Below, piece after piece: positions 26,540-37,900 of a stretch of DNA of 58,552 nucleotides. Source of the DNA: Kiritimatiellia bacterium. GTDB taxonomy: Bacteria; Verrucomicrobiota; Kiritimatiellia; RZYC01. Below the pieces are notes generated by a model that saw nothing but the letters and a program-made list of their open reading frames with translations, ran no database searches and was not told the DNA's origin. The translations under genes and the position numbers were made by a program. The stretch is taken from positions 1-58,552 of the forward strand of contig JAQVYB010000006.1 in the NCBI GenBank assembly GCA_028708815.1, in the 5' to 3' direction. Numbering within the stretch: position 1 is the first letter of the stretch; each line of letters opens with the position of its first letter.

Positions 26540-26568
26540 ATAATAAGGATTCAAGCGAAAACCGTCAA
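26540..26568 (-). promoter_or_regulatory. Strong candidate promoter of the chemoreceptor gene
   Basis: Minus strand TTGACG (26563-26568), 17 bases, TATTAT (26540-26545); a leader of about 85 bases to ATG 26448. It is sigma-70-like, not the sigma-28 type often used for chemotaxis genes. Confidence 0.65.
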
Positions 26569-26608
26569 ACGGTATTCGTCATGATCTGCTGAAGGATTCG
26601 CCTGGTGA

Positions 26609-27808
26609 TCAGGCCGCAGGTCTTCCGGATGCTGCCGCCTGGTTTATTTCGAGGCCAAGCAGGAGGTGCAGCAGATAGATAAGCACCGCTCCGTTTGCCC
26701 CCAGGATGACCCCGATAACATATCCTGGAAACAAGTGAGAGATCAGCATGGAAACGCCGAAAAGCACGGAAAGAAGGCTCATAAAAAGTTGCGTGGCATA
26801 GAGTTTTTTCAGCAATCCGGGAAGGGCGGGGGCGTGCTCCTTTTTAGATGCGTACAGCGTCCATGTCGTCTTTCCAAGCATGAGACCGCCGCCGAAGATA
26901 TTTAATGCGGCGATCAGTACGGTTAGCACTGGAACCAGCACATTCGGGACCACGCAGGAGATGATGCCCAGACCCCCGAAAAGCAGCCCGCAACCCAGCG
27001 TCAGCCCTGTACGGGGAAAGGGGCCCAGCGGGGTTTCGCCAAACGCAAGCATTTGAACGGCAAAGAGCACCATTAAAAGGCCCAGTTGCGCACTTCCCGA
27101 AAAGGGAAGCAACCCCAGGCTCACCGGAACCAGCAGAACGCCGAGTAGAATCATGAAAACACCGGTAATCAGCAGTACGGCGTGAGCCGGTGCAAGAGCT
27201 CCCTTGGCTTCGTGGGCCAACTGCGACTCGGGGTGGGCGATATAAAGTGTATGCAGTACCCAGGCCAAATACAGTAGGGCCACTCCGTAAAACAGTGAGA
27301 CCGCGCCGAATGGCGATATCGAAAGAAAGCGGGGTCGCAGCAGGGCAACCCCCGTGAAAAACGACAGCGCATACACCAGTCCACATGCCCAAATCAGATG
27401 CCGAAAAATACCCCCGTAGCGCCGCCAGGTTCGATATTTCTCTTTGGCCAGCATCATTTCCAGCAGAAGAAAAGCTCCGCCGGGCATCAGGCATACCACG
27501 AGCAGCAGCCGCGGAAATTCCCCCAAAAGGTTTGGAATAAAACACGTGATGATGCCGATGGCGGCCAGAGCGGTTCCCGCCGTGAGCAGGGGCTTTGATT
27601 TACCCACGCATCCAAACGGCGTTTCGCCAAGAACAACCATCTGGAGTGCCACCATAAAAAGAAGCACCCCATAGAGGCCCTTTTCGTAAAAGGGGAGTCG
27701 GCCCGCCGAAATGAAAAAAGACAACATTCCGACCAACAGCATGGCCACTCCGGCCAGAAGCAGAAGAACCACCTGCAACGGGAGTTCTTTCTTTTTCAGC
27801 AGGGACAT
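26609..27808 (-). CDS. Polytopic membrane protein with an internal duplication, function unknown
   Basis: 399 residues from ATG 27808, with about 10-12 hydrophobic segments. Two halves repeat each other: the first has LPFYEKGLYGVLLFMVALQM, then LGETPFG and IITCFIPN; the second has LPFSGSAQLGLLMVLFAVQM, then FGETPLG and IISCVVPN. The GETP(F/L)G loop after a 'VALQM/VAVQM' helix is the clearest marker. I do not recognise the family. The start lies 1 base after the SDR stop (TGA C ATG), so the two genes are likely one transcript. An in-frame GTG at 27844 would give a 411-residue form. Confidence 0.75.
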   Translation of the reverse strand: MSLLKKKELPLQVVLLLLAGVAMLLVGMLSFFISAGRLPFYEKGLYGVLLFMVALQMVVLGETPFGCVGKSKPLLTAGTALAAIGIITCFIPNLLGEFPRLLLVVCLMPGGAFLLLEMMLAKEKYRTWRRYGGIFRHLIWACGLVYALSFFTGVALLRPRFLSISPFGAVSLFYGVALLYLAWVLHTLYIAHPESQLAHEAKGALAPAHAVLLITGVFMILLGVLLVPVSLGLLPFSGSAQLGLLMVLFAVQMLAFGETPLGPFPRTGLTLGCGLLFGGLGIISCVVPNVLVPVLTVLIAALNIFGGGLMLGKTTWTLYASKKEHAPALPGLLKKLYATQLFMSLLSVLFGVSMLISHLFPGYVIGVILGANGAVLIYLLHLLLGLEINQAAASGRPAA

Positions 27809-27809
27809 G

Positions 27810-28616
27810 TCAGTAGTATGTTCCCTTGGTTTTGTAGTTTTCACGGCGTTGCGCGGCCATGTCGCGAATCATTTGATCGTACGCAGGCCGGTTGGTTCGG
27901 TAGAGCTGATCCAGTGCCCGGGCCGATTCCGGAAGAACGATCAGCAGCGTCCGCTTTTCTACGGCGTCAAGCAGTTCCGTAATGGCCTCATCCACGCTGA
28001 TGGCCTGGGGTGGCGGCGGCAAATCGCCGTAAATGGGCGTCTTAATATCGCTTGGACAAAAAACGCTGAAGTGCAGTCCCTCGCATTCCAGTTCATACTG
28101 CAGGCTTTCGGTCATGGAGATGATCGCGCTTTTGCTCGCGCCGTAGATGGGCTGATAGGGAATGGGGAGGAGCCCGGCGAGAGAGGCGGTGTTTACAATA
28201 TGGCCAAACCCCTGCTTGCGCATAATGGGTATTGCCGTATACGTGCCGTACACCACCCCCATGAGGTTAAGGTCCAGCACCTTCTTCCAAATCTCAAACG
28301 TAGTTTGCTCGACGGGTATGGTGGCCCCTGCTCCGGCATTGTTAAACACAAAATCAAGATGCCCCTCCAACGCTTCGGCTGATTGAATCAGCGTCTTGAC
28401 CTGTTTTTCTTCCGTCACATTCGTCAGCACGGGAAACACCCGTTCCGGATAGGTCTGCCTGAGGCGCTCCGCTTCCCGCATCAGCGGCCCCTCCGAAAAA
28501 TCCCCCATGAAAACACCCCGAGCCCCCCGGCGAAGCAAATGTTCCGTGATGCCAAGCCCAATGCCCGATGCCGCCCCCGTAACAACCGCCACAGTATTCT
28601 CAAAAACAGTGCTCAA
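27810..28616 (-). CDS. Short-chain dehydrogenase/reductase
   Basis: 268 residues from TTG 28616, which has AAAGGA 8-9 bases upstream; the frame is open further but homology starts here. A classical SDR: cofactor loop VVTGAASGIGLG (residues 12-23), a downstream Asp (MGDFSE) that suggests NAD(H) preference, FNNAGAG, the catalytic Ser in NTASLAG and Tyr/Lys in YGASKSA. The C-terminal part (PESARALDQLYRTNRPAYDQMIRDM) resembles SDRs that act on bulky or fatty substrates. Substrate unknown. Coupled to the duplicated membrane protein gene. Confidence 0.88.
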   Translation of the reverse strand: MSTVFENTVAVVTGAASGIGLGITEHLLRRGARGVFMGDFSEGPLMREAERLRQTYPERVFPVLTNVTEEKQVKTLIQSAEALEGHLDFVFNNAGAGATIPVEQTTFEIWKKVLDLNLMGVVYGTYTAIPIMRKQGFGHIVNTASLAGLLPIPYQPIYGASKSAIISMTESLQYELECEGLHFSVFCPSDIKTPIYGDLPPPPQAISVDEAITELLDAVEKRTLLIVLPESARALDQLYRTNRPAYDQMIRDMAAQRRENYKTKGTYY

Positions 28617-28985
28617 AACAAAGTTCCTTTCCGGTTGATTGCCGTTTGCCTTCCACGCCTTGCTTATACAGAAACAACCCTCTTGGCGCAAGATGATTGG
28701 GGCGGCGGGTGCCGGGAGTTTAAGATTGGCTCGCAGAGCCAACGCTGCAAGGCGCGATGATTGATGTGCGGTTGGCTTGATTCATATCCATGTGTTGCAA
28801 ATTACCCGATCGCGCACGGAACTGAAACCCGGCGCGACAGGACCCGTTCGATGACTTGGCGCCTACGAAAAAGGCTTCGCTTGCGACGTGACAGAGAGCG
28901 GCTGGAACAGTAAACTACACGGCACTTTGGGCTGAGCGTTTAATTACACTGGTTCGTCGGGATTGGCGGGCAGGAGGGGCGGGTT
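28617..28985. other. Gap between the SDR gene and the giant secreted-protein gene
   Basis: About 370 bases between divergent genes. I see no reading frame with support. It holds the likely promoter of the giant gene (28888-28916) and, at 28972-28977, its AGGAGG ribosome-binding site. A short imperfect inverted repeat (gattggctcgcagagccaac, 28722-28741) is also present. No promoter for the SDR gene stands out. Confidence 0.5.
28888..28916 (+). promoter_or_regulatory. Possible promoter of the giant secreted-protein gene
   Basis: GTGACA (28888-28893), 17 bases, TAAACT (28911-28916). Both boxes are imperfect. The leader would be about 60 bases. Confidence 0.35.
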
Positions 28986-31900
28986 GTGACTAAAAAATTA
29001 ATGGCATTTTCGAATTTTCCAATCGTTGGAAACTTTTTTGGCGATTTTTCCAATCGTTGGAAACTTTTTCAGCAACTTTTCCAACCATTGGAAACTTTTT
29101 TGGCGATTTTTCCAATCATTGGAACTTTTACTTTGCTTTGTTTTTTGGCGGCATCGTCGTCTTTCGGGGCGGATGGGGATCCGGTGGATGCGGATACGGT
29201 GTATGGGCCGGTGCGCGGGGTGGAGGAATACGGGGTTCAGAATTTCAAGGGGATCCCATTTGCGAAACCACCGGTGGGTGAATTGCGCTGGGCGGCGCCG
29301 CAGGTGCCGGAGGGGTGGACGAATACGGTGGTGTGTACGAATTATTCGGCGGGGTGTCCGCAAGTTTACATGGAGTATGTGAGTCCGACGAATGGCACGG
29401 ATGAGGACTGCCTGTATTTGAATGTGTGGTCGAAGGTGGGGGCGACAAATCGTCCGGTGATGGTGTGGTTGTATGGCGGTGGTTTTTCTGCGGGGGGCAG
29501 TTCGCTGCCGAGTTATGACGGGACATTCCTGGCGCTGAAGGATGTGGTGGTGGTTTCGTTTAATTACCGGTTGGGGGTGCTGGGCTTTCTGATGACCGAT
29601 GAGTTGTTCGCACGTGAAGGAGCCAGCGTGGGCAATGCGGGGTTGCTGGATCAGATTCTGGCATTGGAATGGGTGCGGGATAATATCGCGGCGTTTGGTG
29701 GGGATCCGGACAATGTAACGCTGTTTGGTCATTCGGCGGGAGCGGCAAGCGTGAGTCATATGCTGGTGGCGCCGCAAGCGAAGGGCTTGTTTGACAAGGC
29801 GATTTGTCAGAGCGGTTCGGTGCCGTCGAACCCGTTTGAATGCGACAGTGGTTCGTGGACGAATGCGATGTTGAAGGGGGAGGCCCTGATGGTGGCACTG
29901 GGTGTGTCATCCCTGGATGAATTGCGTATGGTTCCGTCGAGTAATGTGGTGGAGGCGGCGGAGTATCTGCTGAATACATTCTGGCTGCATTATGGTCCAA
30001 TGATGGATGGGGAGGTGGTGCGCAGTGATTTTCGGTCGCTGTTCGAGGGGGATGATTACCTGATGAGTCCGGTGCCCCTTTTGACGGGCGTGACGGGGAA
30101 TGATGGTCTGGGGGCGGGGTTGCCGGTGTCGAATGTGGCGACGTATGCGGCGTGGGTGGCGGATTGCTTCAAGTCGAATGCTGCGGCGGTCTATGCGGCG
30201 TACCCGGCGACGACGGATGAGGAGGCGGTGGCGCTGCAGGCGTATGTGGGGACGCTGGCGGTTTTTGCGGAGCCGCACCGGTTCATGGCGCGTGCACTGC
30301 GTGATGCGGGGCAGCCGGTTTATTTTTATCATTGGGATTATCTGCAGCCGACAGTGGAATGTGAGTTGTATGGGGCGTATCATTCCGTGGAGTTGCCTTA
30401 TGTGTTTAATAACATGCTGTTGGAACCGACGTTTACCAATCGTGATTACATTCTGGCGGATCAGATTTCAGATTACTGGGTGAATTTTGCAACGACGGGA
30501 GATCCGAATGGGGCCGGACTGGATGCGTGGCCGCAGTTCGGGTCGAATGAGACGGCCTTGGTGGTGGAAACGAATGCGTCGTATTCCACGGTGACGAACT
30601 GGAACGAAACGGAAGTGGATTTCTTTGAGAGCGTGTATCCGCGCAGGGACTATGATGGTCCGTTGCAGTATACGAATACGATTGCGCAGGCGCGTGCGGG
30701 CATTGCGACGTTGATGGCGGAGAATAATATCCCGGGTTGCACGGTGGTGCTGGTGGAAAGTCAGCGCGTGGTGTGGGCGGAAGGGTTCGGATTTGCGGAT
30801 GTGGCTGCGCAAACACCGGTGACGACGAATACGGTGATGCCGATCGGGTCGGTGTCGAAAATGCTGACGGCTCTGATGGCGTTGCAGGTAGTGGATGAGG
30901 GTGCGTTTGATCTGGATGCGTGCATTACCAATTATGTGGATGATTTTTCGATGCTGGGCCGTTTTGCGGGGCAGACGAATGGTTGGACGATTCGGACGAT
31001 GCTGGATCATCATGCGGGCTTGCCGGGGGATATGTATAACGGGGCGACGGGTGCGGGCACGAATTACTGGTCGGGCTATACGCAGTGGTTGATTGATTTG
31101 TTTCATGAGGACTATCCGCTGTATCCGCCGGAAACGATCTCCAGTTATTGCAATAGCGGGTTCAATGTGGTGGGTGAGGCGTTGGGACGTCATTACGGGG
31201 TGGATTATACGGTGCTGGCGGTGACGAATTTGTTTTTGCCGCTGGATATGCCGTATTCTTCGTTTCTGCCGACGGATCCGCTGATTGCCGCGAACATGAC
31301 AACGACTTACAATCATGATGGATCGCCGGCGATTCCGATGACCATCAATATGCCGGCGACGGGCGGCGCCTTTTCGCGTCCGCTGGACATGGCAAATGTG
31401 ATTAAGATGCTTCTGGCGGATGGCATGTTCGGGGGCAGTGAATATTTGTCGACGAATGCCTTGGCGCAGTTCGGCACCTTCACGCCGGGTGCGCTGGATG
31501 TGGATAATTTCTTTAAGCCGGGGCTGGGCTTAGACTCGGTGGATAGTCCGGTGATGAGTTATGCGGGACGCTGCTGGTTGAAGAACGGGTCAACAGGAAA
31601 AGCCGAGGCGCTGTTTGAAGTGCTGCCGGATCAGCAACTGGGCGCCTTTGTGAATATCAATTGTGCGAATGACACCACGTTTGAAATCCTGAATATTGTG
31701 CTGACGAATGCGATCTTCGAGAAAAGCGGTTTGGTGCGTCCCGTGGTGACGCCGCTGCCGGATGTTGCAGAAACAAACTGGTCGTTGGCTGAGTTGCAGG
31801 CGATTGAGGGGCATTATGTGACAGGGAGTGGCGTGAACCGGTTTGTGGCGGAAGCGGATGGCTCGTTGACATTGTACGAAAATGCGCAAAGCAGCAGTCC

Positions 31901-34900
31901 GGTGGTGACGACCAATTATCGCCCGCATGTGAATGGGCGCTTCTATGTGCCGGGGGCGAGCGCGCAGCAGTTGTTGTTCACGAATAAGGGGGGCGAGGAT
32001 GTGATTGTTCGGTATGGCAGCAGCGGCAGTTACAAAGATGAGGTACGTGCGGGGGGCTATGTGGAAGCCCTGTATGGCACGCGCTATGAGCCGCCGGTGA
32101 TTTCGGAAGCCTGGTCGAATCGTTGCGATACATTCTGGCTGGCGGATAACTTGATGTATAACGATTTCTTCATGGCGGAAGGCCAGCCTAATGGCTGGTT
32201 GCTCAGTACGGAAAATGGTTTTCTGACGATTGAAGGAAATGGATATGGGGTGTTGGTTCCTTCGAATGATTCGCTGGCGTTTGTGCAGGGCTATTCCACG
32301 CGCGGGGATAGCTGTGTGCGAATGGAAACGAATGCGGCGGGCAATGAAGTTCTGTGGTTCGGCGGCTATCGCTGTATGCGTCTGGAGGATCTTCCGGCGA
32401 TCACGAATGGCGGCACGGAGAGTGTCTCACTCGTAATGCATACGAATGCGATGCTGGTTTGCCCTGCGTCTGGTGTGGGTTCTCGGATGTCGGTGGTGCT
32501 GGGGTCGAATGCGCGGGATGTGGTGGTGCATGTGGTGAGTCTGGAATCCGCATCGGTGGTGGCGGTGGGTACGGGCAGTGTGGAATGGGTGTGTGATTCC
32601 ATGCCGGCCATTATCAGTTTGAGTTCGCCGGATGCCGTGACGGTCGATGTGAAGGCGGTGGATACCACGTACCTGCGCCAATGCATGCAGCAGACGCTGC
32701 AGCAGTATCCGCAGGTGCCGGGGTTCAGTGTGAGTGTGCAGGAGCCGGGTTTTGGGCCGTTACTGGTCGCGGAGGGGTATGCACAAGTGGACCCGCCGAC
32801 GAGTGGCGGTAATGTGGCATTGGGGGTGGATGATCACTTTCATATCGCCAGTATTTCTAAAACCTACACGGCTGCCGGCATTTTCCTGCTGCAGGATCGC
32901 GGTCTTCTGAACATGACCAATACGGCGGCGGAGCTGGCGCCGGAATTGATGGTGCCGCGCGGAGATGAGATCTCCTTGTCGCTCTTGCTGGAGCATCGCA
33001 GTGGCTTGCCGGATGGGAACAATACGCCGTGGATTGATGGTAAACTGATCGAGGATCCCTTTTTAGAATTTTCAGTGGAGGAAATTGTGGCGGTGGCGTC
33101 GAACATGTATCCGAACCTGATGTTTGAGCCGGGGAGTGATTTTTCTTACACCGATACCGGCTTCAACATTCTGGCGCGCATCATTGAAAATGTGAGTGGC
33201 ACGAATTATCAGGCGTTTATCCGCAATGAAATTCTGGCCCCGCTGGGATTGATGAATACGTTTGTTCCGCTAAACAGTGAGTCGAATGTCCCGGCGCCGG
33301 CGGTGCATGCCTACGAGGTGCATGACGGAGTGTACCAGGATCGCACGGATTATTGTCCATCGGTGGAATTCGGCTGCGGCAGTATTCAGTCTACGTTGAG
33401 CGATTTGAATTCGTTTATGTATCAGCTCTTTTGCACCACCAATTTGCTGCGCGATGCATCGCGGGAGCAAATGATGAGCAATGTGACATCCCTTGGTTTT
33501 TCGGATTACGGGCGCGGATGTGAAAATGATTTTGATTTTGGGTGGGGTCATAACGGGGCGATGTGGGGTGCGCTGAGTCGGTGTAACGTGGATACGAATA
33601 CCGGGGTGGTTGCGTCTTCGATGATGAATTTTATGTATGATGAGAATGATCCGGATAAGTTCGCGAACTGCTCCTATACGATGCAGAGCGCGATGGGCGT
33701 GGCAAAGAATCTGTTGGGTTATCCTGCCGACCTGTTTGGTCAGACCGAACCCATGGTCAATGTGCGTCAGCCGTTGGTGCGTCAGGGTGATTCGGTGAAT
33801 ATCATGCCGGTACGGTTGAATTTTGTGACGAACTGGGTGATCAGCGGATTGCCGGAACCTTTGGGCTATGATGCCGCCAGCGGAGCGATTACAGGAGTCT
33901 GTGCGGCATCAGGGGATTTCCCCCTGACTCTGGTGGCTGAAAATGCGTATGGTATCACCACCAATACACGGGTGTTATCGGTGGCGCTGGGCTATACCAA
34001 TACCATGGCCCAGGCGCAGGCCGCCATTGAGTTCGCGTATGACATGAATGAGTTTAAGGGGGGAAGCTGGGTGCTGGTGGATGAGAATGGCATCGTGTGG
34101 TCGGGGGGATACGGTTGGGCGAATCACGAGGAGACGACCCCGGCGACGGCGGACACGGTGTATCGCATTGGATCACTGTCTAAATTATTCACCACGGTGG
34201 CGACGCTGCGGGAGTATGATCGGGGCCATCTGACGCTGGATGCGGCGGTGTCCAATTATATTGATGGCTTTGAACTGAATGTCCGTCCGGACACCAATCT
34301 GCCGCCGATCAATTACACCAACAATCCGATTACGGTGCGGTCGCTGCTGAATCATTTGTCCGGTATGCCCAGCACCTACATGCGCCATGCGATGACCACC
34401 TCGCCCACGCTGGATGGTTTTTTCCCAACCTATCTGATGGAAATGATGCTGGGGGTCTACACGGATTTTGCCTGTGCGCCGGTTGATTTCTTTGCGTCTT
34501 ATAACAACAATGGATTTCAATTTGCGGAATATCTGATTTCGCAGGTAACGGATGATTCGCTGGAAACCTATGCGCAGACGAATCTGTTCATGGCGCTTGG
34601 AATGAATCGGACAGGTTTTGATATGGATGCGGCGGCGATTACGAATACGCTGGCGGAGTCGTTTGATCGGGAACTGAATCCGATGCCGAAGGAGTATGTG
34701 AACTGCCTGGGATCGGGCGGCGCGTTGAGTTCGGCCCATGACATGGGCGCTTTTATCAGTATGCTGCTGAATCGCGGGGCGTCGGACTATGGGCCGGTGC
34801 TTCTGACCAATACCGTGCTGGAAATGATGTCGGATCAAACCACGGGCATGGTGCTGCAGGTGGGTAATAAATATTTTGCCACGGGCCTGGGCTGGGATTC

Positions 34901-37900
34901 GGCGCTGCTGCCCAGCTTTGAGTATGCGGGAGGGGGCTGTGAAAAGAACGGAGAGACCACGACGTTTGCGGCGTATATTGCATTGGCGACCAATCAGCAT
35001 CTCGGCGTGTTCGTCGTGAAAAACTCACCGGAGGCCCGCAATATTACCGAGCTGGCGAAATACATTCTGGAGGCGGCCATTGAGGAAAAAAGCGGTTTGG
35101 CAAAAACCAATGAGGCCGTTATTCCGCCCTCACCGTTTGTTGGTGATACGCAGACGAATGTGGATGCGCTGGCGGGGTATTATGTAAACAATGCCGGCGC
35201 GGTGCGCCTGAAAGCAGGGACAAACTGTTTGCTGTATGGCGGTGCCCCGCAGTACTTGCGGGCGGATGGATGGTATGGTGCTGCAACGAATGCGGACTTC
35301 CTGATTGGGTTCACCAATGTGCAGGGGCACCTGTTTACTAAATTGCGGATGGAGTATGAGGGTTATATTGAATCGGCGGTAACCGGTGAGCGGTATGATC
35401 CGCCGGTGATGACCAATGCCTGGACCAATCGGATTGATCAGTCATGGCTGATTCAGAGCCTGCCGAGTGTTTCCTACATGCGTACGCACCCGGGCAGTCT
35501 GATTGCACGCACCTGGATGACCAACGGCATGCTGATGTTCACGGTGCCCTCCATTCTGCTGGATGATTACTCGTTTGGAGATTACGGGATGAATGATTTT
35601 GTCATCGAGCCTTTTGATGATGACATGGCGTTTGTGCAGGGAGCCGGCGGAAAGATGCCGTGCTGTGTGCGCGGGGATAATGAGACCCTGGTGGCGGACA
35701 GCTATTACTGGCAGAATGTGGCGGCGATCCCACACATCGCCATGGGCGCCCCGACCAACTATGCGCCGTATCCGCTGGTGACGGATTGGTTTGCGTTTGA
35801 TGCCGTGGCGGGCACGGAGTACTTCCTGAATCTGGGCGGCAGCGTGACGGGTTTGTTCCTGCTGGTGGATGCAGACGGGCGTTATCTGGGTGATGGTTCA
35901 CAGGAAACCGTCCTGCGCTGGACGTGTCCCTCCTCGGGCGTGTATTACGCGGGTGTGAATTTTCCGGAAGATGCGCCTGCGGAAGTCACCGTGCAGTTCT
36001 ATAACTACACCAACACCATTGCGCACATACGGAGTTGGATTGAAGAGGCGATGACGAATGAAGGCGTGATGGGTGTTTCGGTGGCGCTGCTGGATGATCA
36101 GGAGATCGTCTGGGCGGAAGGATTCGGCTATGAAGACCCGGCAGTCGGCAAAATGATGTCGACGAATTCGGTGTTTCATATCGGGTCGGTTTCGAAAGCA
36201 TTCACGGCGGCTACGGCGTTACGCTATTTGGATCGCGGAGCCTTTGCACTGGATGACGCGGTGACCAATATTGTGCCGACACTCCGTTGGCGTGAACGGT
36301 ACGGTGCGACGAATGTGGTCACGGTGCGCCATCTGCTGGATATGTATTCGGGGCTTCCGGGTGATCTGCTGCGCGGTGGTTTTACCACGGTGCCGCGCGA
36401 CATCGGTTATGCGAATGTGACGAACGACCTGGCGAACACCTGGCCGATTTATCCGGTGGATTACATGTGGGATTACTGCAATGCGGGCTTTGTGTTGATG
36501 GAAGGGATTATTGAAGCCGTCGCGAATACCGGTGCGATCGTTCGCAGTTTCGCGGATATTGCGGATGATGAGCTGTTGGAGCCACTGGGTATGGAGGCCA
36601 CATCGTATCTGTGCGATGAAGCGGAGATCAGTAACAATCTGACGGTGGCCTACTCTGAAAGCGGCGAACGGATGCCGCCGGAGTATATTAATATTTATGG
36701 CACGGGAAGCATGTATAGCCGCCCGACAGAACTGGCCAGGTTCATGGCGATGATTTTTGCGAACGGCGGGCATATCCTGGAGCCGAATACGGTGCGCGAA
36801 ATGACATCGCCGCAGGGAACGAATGCCGTGTTCTTTGATTACTGGGATTATGTGCCGGGGCTGGGTTGGGATTCGGTGTCGTGTGCGCAACTGGATTATG
36901 CCGGTCGCAACTGTTCCAAGAGCGGTGGAACCCTCACGGAAACAGCGATGATTCACCTGTTGAATGAGCATGGACTGGGCGCGGCGCTTTGTTCGAGTAC
37001 ACCGTCGGGCATTCCGTCGGAGGGTGCCATTGAAATGCTGCGGTACGCGTTGCTGGATAAGGAAGGCGTAATGTGGCCGACGAACATCATCACCCTGCCG
37101 ATGGCCACGCAGACCGTGAGTCAGGCGGAGCTGGATGCACTGGAGGGTATTTATGTCGGTGGCGGTGGATACGATAAGGTGGTTGCACGTGAGGGATATC
37201 TCGACATGCAGATGCTGGTAGGTTTTGACGGTCCGGAGGTCACCAATATTACGCTGAGAACAAACGGCTGGTTCGTCAGCGGTTCTGCAAACTCCGCCGT
37301 TTCATTCACGAATGTGGCGGGTCGGCAGGTCATGCTGACGCACCAGTTGGTGGAGGACGGTACGATTACGTCTCATTCGATGCGCGGTGATTTATATGAT
37401 CCGCCGGCGATCCATCCCGCGTGGACGGCACGCACGAATGAGTTGTGGTATGTGCAGAATGAGGATGTCTACAGTTATATGCCCCTCTCGGGAACGACGC
37501 CGCAGATTCAGTTGTCCATTTCGGATGGGGTGTTGATGATGGCGGGCGGGTTGACGGGCGTAAAGGTGCTGGTGGCCACCAATGATTCACAGGCCTGGGC
37601 TTACGGGCTGCATAACCGGGTGGATTCGTGTGTGCAGGTGCTGACGAATAACGGGAACGAAGCACTGCTTTATGCCGGTTACATCTTCAGTCGCGTGGCG
37701 CAGATGGAGACGGGCAGCGTGACCGGATCGATCGATGCGGCCGGGAACTCAGGACGTTACGAAGTGCAATTGCCTGATGCCGGCGTGGCGGGCGGGGTGA
37801 CGGATGTGGTCTATGAAGTGACACTGTCCGGCGCACCGACGAACTTCGTGCTGCGGATTTATGGAAGTGACGGGGCCCGGTTGCAGGATGAACGGACCGG

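Noticed and set aside
29016-29124. The 31-bp array as a CRISPR
   Set aside because: Repeats are 17-base palindromes with 14-base fillers that are themselves nearly identical; there are only four copies, they lie in coding sequence, and no cas gene is in the window.
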